This document shows positions 61,063-64,000 of a DNA stretch of 64,000 bases, one piece after another. The stretch covers positions 1,240,001 through 1,304,000 of the forward strand of contig NZ_WKJQ01000001.1 in NCBI RefSeq assembly GCF_009674625.1, written 5' to 3'. The position numbers and the translations under genes are program-made. Positions within the stretch are counted from its first letter, which is position 1. The number at the start of each line of letters is the position of its first letter. A model generated the notes under the pieces. The model was not told the DNA's origin, did not search any database, and saw nothing but the letters and a program-made list of their open reading frames with translations. The DNA comes from Haloferax marinum (GTDB lineage Archaea; Halobacteriota; Halobacteria; Halobacteriales; Haloferacaceae).

Positions 61063-61998
61063 ATGAGCGTCGTCGACAGCGCCGTCGAGCGAGCCAAGAA
61101 CACCCCAGTGGTGACCAAAGAGGACGCACCCCTCTTACTCGTCCTGCCGGGGCTGTTCATCTTCCTCGCGTTCATGCTCTTTCCCATCATGTACCTGGTC
61201 TACCTCTCCTTCACCAACGCAGAGCCGGCCACGCTGTTTCAGGGGAAAGAGCAGTGGGTGGGCTTCGCCAACTACGTGAAGGTCCTCACAGACGGCCAGT
61301 TCTGGAACTCGATGTGGGTGACGTGGCTGTTCGTCGGCACGTCTGTCGCACTCAAGGTGCTCGTCGGTATCGGCGTCGGCCTCGTCGTCACCGGGGCGCG
61401 GGTCCGCGGCAAGCGATTCATGCGAGCACTCATCATCATCCCCCTGGGCCTGCCAGGTATCTTCACCATCACCATCTGGCGCGGTATCTTCAGTTCGGCC
61501 GAGTTCGGACTGGCGAACCAGTTCCTCCGACTGGGTGGATTCCAGTCGGTCGCGTGGCTCTCGGAACGCTGGATGGCCTTCGTCGCCTACAACGTCACCG
61601 AGGCGTGGTTGGCCTACCCGTTCATGGTCATCATCACCGTGAGCGCACTACAGGACGTCTCCGAAGAGCTCCACGAAGCGGCGATGATAGACGGGGCCGG
61701 GTTCTTCGCTCGGTTCCTGCACGTGACGCTTCCGTCTATCAAACGTCCGGTGCTGTTCGCGTCCATCCTCACGGCCGCGGCGTCGTTCCAGCAGTTCCTC
61801 ATCCCGTACGTGTTCAATCAGGGCGGTCCGTCGCGGACGAACGAACTGCTCATCGTCTACGGCTACCGCGAGGCGTTCCGCTTCCAGAAGTACGGTGAGG
61901 GAGCGGCAATCATGCTCGTCGCCGTTCTCGTCATCGGTGCGTTCATGATGTTGAACGTCTGGAAAGGCAAACTCGCAGACGGGGTGGACGACGCATGA
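61063..61998 (+). CDS. malF: Sugar ABC transporter permease (MalF type)
   Basis: A 311-aa six-helix permease. ATPase-contacting EAA loop: ELHEAAMIDGAGFFARFLHV with conserved Gly. N-terminal helix LLLVLPGLFIFLAFMLFPIM. Ends in a 4-bp overlap with the second permease. Forms the translocation pore with MalG. Confidence 0.9.
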   Translation: MSVVDSAVERAKNTPVVTKEDAPLLLVLPGLFIFLAFMLFPIMYLVYLSFTNAEPATLFQGKEQWVGFANYVKVLTDGQFWNSMWVTWLFVGTSVALKVLVGIGVGLVVTGARVRGKRFMRALIIIPLGLPGIFTITIWRGIFSSAEFGLANQFLRLGGFQSVAWLSERWMAFVAYNVTEAWLAYPFMVIITVSALQDVSEELHEAAMIDGAGFFARFLHVTLPSIKRPVLFASILTAAASFQQFLIPYVFNQGGPSRTNELLIVYGYREAFRFQKYGEGAAIMLVAVLVIGAFMMLNVWKGKLADGVDDA

Positions 61999-63071
61999 GC
62001 GTCCTCTCCGACATCGCCGCCGAGGTGAAAGACGACGTTCGCGCAGTCGCACAGACGCCTGTCGAGGCAATCAAAGACGCCCGATACACGCTCGACGGCA
62101 TCCGGGAGGGGCGTGTCAGCGCCGCGTCCGTCGCCAAGACGGCGGGGGTCACCGCAGGCGCAGTCGTCGTCGTCGCGCTCCTGTTGTTCCCGCTCTACTG
62201 GGTCGCCGTCGGTGCCTTCTCTGGGACCGGTGCGTCGCTCTACTCGTCGAGCGGGATTCGCCTGTGGCCGAGCGACCCGACCATCAGGCCCTTCCTGTGG
62301 GTCGTCGGTGACATCATCGTCCCGAGCTATCGGATTACGTTCGGCCTCGGTGGGTACGAACTGTTCGTACAGACGCCGAAACTCGCACTCTTAGACGTGT
62401 CGAACTACGGCGTCACCGAGACGTCGAACTTCAAGAAGTTCTTCGTCAACAGTCTCACCGTGGCCATCCCGACGGTGTTGCTCGCGATGAGCCTCATCGT
62501 CCCCGGCGCGTACGCACTGTCGCGTCGGAAGTTCATCGGTCGCTCGAAGATTCTCTACGGCTACGTCCTGTTCACCCAAATCGGCGGAGGACTCGGCGTC
62601 GCACTGCTCATCGCGCTGTACGCACTGTTCGTGCAGTACGGGTTCAACGACAACAAACTCGCCCTGTCGGCGTACTACGCGGCGACGGCGGTGCCGTTCA
62701 ACACGTGGCTCTTGAAGACGTACATGGACGGCATCCCCGTCTCCTACGAAGAGGCCGCGATGATGGACGGCGCGCCGTCGTGGAAGATTGTGACCGAGAT
62801 AATTCTGCCACTCTCCAAGGCGGGACTGGCGACGGTGTTCATCTTCACCTTCCTCACCGGGTGGACCGAGTTCGTCGTCGCCCAGACGTTGCTCTCGACG
62901 GACAACTACACCCTTCCGGTGGGACTCTACTCGCTGGTCGGCCGCTACTCCATCCCGTGGGCACGGTTCTCGGCGTTCGCACTCACGTTCGCCGCACCCA
63001 TCATGCTCATCTACCTGTTCGCACAGCGCTACATCGAAGGTGGCCTGTCGTTCGGTGGGATGGAAGGCTGA
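61995..63071 (+). CDS. malG: Sugar ABC transporter permease (MalG type)
   Basis: A 358-aa permease. A long hydrophilic N terminus (~50 aa) precedes TM1 (AGAVVVVALLLFPLYWVAV). The EAA loop is SYEEAAMMDGAPSWKIVTEI near residues 250-270. Longer than E. coli MalG (296 aa), the extra being at the N terminus and in the first outside loop. Last gene of the transporter operon. Confidence 0.9.
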   Translation: MSVLSDIAAEVKDDVRAVAQTPVEAIKDARYTLDGIREGRVSAASVAKTAGVTAGAVVVVALLLFPLYWVAVGAFSGTGASLYSSSGIRLWPSDPTIRPFLWVVGDIIVPSYRITFGLGGYELFVQTPKLALLDVSNYGVTETSNFKKFFVNSLTVAIPTVLLAMSLIVPGAYALSRRKFIGRSKILYGYVLFTQIGGGLGVALLIALYALFVQYGFNDNKLALSAYYAATAVPFNTWLLKTYMDGIPVSYEEAAMMDGAPSWKIVTEIILPLSKAGLATVFIFTFLTGWTEFVVAQTLLSTDNYTLPVGLYSLVGRYSIPWARFSAFALTFAAPIMLIYLFAQRYIEGGLSFGGMEG

Positions 63072-63223
63072 GGGCATCCTGCCGGCACCTCGATTTTCGT
63101 TCTATCGACCCCTGTCGGAAGCACTCGGAGCGGTGACGTCCTCTCTGCTACGACTGCAGATTCTCACGGCGTAAGAGTTTGCACGTGGGGAGATATCGCC
63201 AGGCAACGTCTCTCTAGGCTGCT

Positions 63224-64000
63224 ATGAGTCGAAACTGGACACGGTGGCTCACTGGTGCAGGTATCCTGCTCGGAGTCGCAAGTGGTGCGCTGTGGCGGTG
63301 GCAACAGCGACTCCTCGCTGACCTCGCGGCCGGGAGCGAACTCGTCGAGACCGAACACGGGACGATCGAAGTCGCCACACGTGGGTCTGGCTACCCGGTA
63401 CTCGTCCTCCACGGCACCCCCGGTGGATACGACCAGGCCTTGTTCGCAGGCGAGGCCATGTTCGATGGCGTGCAGGTTATCGCCCCGTCTCGGCCGGGGT
63501 TCCTTCGCACGCCGCTGACCGACGACGGGTCACCCCGTGCAGAGGCCGCCCTGCTCGACGCGTTGCTGGACGACCTCGACGTCGAGGAGACGCTGGTCGT
63601 GGGCATCTCGGGTGGAGGTCCGGCAGCGCTCCAACTCGCCGCGGAGTACCCCGAACGCGTCTCGGGGCTGATTTTGGGGGCGGCGGTGACCATCGAAACC
63701 GAGTCGCGGACGTACGGTGTCCCCGTCCACCCACTGGTCGACCCGATTCTCACGTCGGCACCGGCTCTGGCCCTCCGCTCGGGGGTGTTCGGCTTGCTCC
63801 AGCGGTTCGCTCCCGACCGACTCATCGAGATTACACACAGTAAAGCGTCGACCCTCGAAGGAGATGACCTCGAAGCGTACGTCGCGTTCGTGACGTCGAA
63901 CCCCGAGCATCGCCAGCGGTTTTTGGATATGGTGTCGACGGTACGTCCGGCCGGCGCACGCGTCGAGGGGACGCTCAACGACGAACGCTGGTTCGAACAC
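63224..64000 (+). CDS. Alpha/beta hydrolase, cut by the window end
   Basis: ATG 63224 opens a frame that runs without stop to the last base (259 codons). An N-terminal hydrophobic segment (GAGILLGVASGALWRW) suggests a membrane anchor or signal. Hydrolase motifs: oxyanion loop VLHGTPGGYD, nucleophile elbow GISGGGP, and Asp region partly seen (IEITHSKA...). The catalytic His lies beyond the window. Substrate unknown. Confidence 0.85.
   Translation, partial: MSRNWTRWLTGAGILLGVASGALWRWQQRLLADLAAGSELVETEHGTIEVATRGSGYPVLVLHGTPGGYDQALFAGEAMFDGVQVIAPSRPGFLRTPLTDDGSPRAEAALLDALLDDLDVEETLVVGISGGGPAALQLAAEYPERVSGLILGAAVTIETESRTYGVPVHPLVDPILTSAPALALRSGVFGLLQRFAPDRLIEITHSKASTLEGDDLEAYVAFVTSNPEHRQRFLDMVSTVRPAGARVEGTLNDERWFEH

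Overview
The window is a gene-dense, GC-rich piece of a haloarchaeal (class Halobacteria) chromosome. Evidence: acidic proteins, many GTG starts, 4-bp ATGA/GTGA gene overlaps, AT-rich TATA boxes close to start codons, and marker genes such as cdrL-cdrS-ftsZ2, haloarchaeal cobalamin genes, CheC/CheD chemotaxis genes and RIO2. The cdrL-cdrS-ftsZ2 block near cobalamin genes and a TrmB-linked sugar transporter suggests a relative of Haloferax; this is inference from remembered gene order.

Layout. 0-8.2 kb: an ATP-grasp ligase, a DehI-like protein, a ~1,684-aa secreted repeat protein with a nuclease-like C terminus, and a convergent lipoprotein. 8.4-15.8 kb: seven overlapping genes for an archaeal type IV pilus-like machine (ATPase, membrane platform, five small membrane-anchored proteins). 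15.9-16.9 kb: a SnoaL-like and a MaoC-like protein. 17.2-27.8 kb: a chemosensory island with truncated hemoglobin, H-NOX heme sensor, a chemoreceptor without its own sensor domain, then cheW, cheY, cheA, two cheC-type genes and cheD. 27.9-30 kb: OsmC, a MinD/ParA-like ATPase with a partner, and a 35-aa membrane peptide. 30-36.9 kb: leftward late-stage cobalamin genes (HAD phosphatase, cbiB, cobS, cobY, cobT, cobD, cbiZ), followed by a cobD paralogue whose catalytic lysine is asparagine. 37-41 kb: creatinase-like M24 protein, redoxin, flavin reductase, AI-2E family membrane protein, tRNA-Tyr. 41.3-43.5 kb: the cell-division block cdrL, cdrS-ftsZ2. 43.6-51 kb: housekeeping genes (ncsA, zinc-ribbon protein, methyltransferase, endonuclease IV, redoxin, lipoate ligase, VOC protein, RIO2). 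51.3-53.6 kb: a second chemoreceptor with an extracellular sensor. 53.7-54.9 kb: a UbiA prenyltransferase fused to a lycopene-cyclase half-domain. 55-63 kb: TrmB, a GH15 glucoamylase and a maltose-type ABC transporter. The window ends inside an alpha/beta hydrolase gene.

The strongest candidate system is the 17.2-27.8 kb island. The H-NOX keeps the heme histidine and YxSxR motif but lacks the distal tyrosine associated with O2 binding, which suggests nitric oxide selectivity. It lies beside a group I truncated hemoglobin (NO dioxygenase family), a chemoreceptor with almost no extracellular loop, and a nearly full Che pathway that lacks CheR and CheB. The second candidate is the giant surface protein, whose architecture resembles a polymorphic toxin. 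Other notable points are a five-copy GTCTTAC/GTAAGAC array before cdrS-ftsZ2, the cobD pseudoenzyme, and the prenyltransferase-cyclase fusion.
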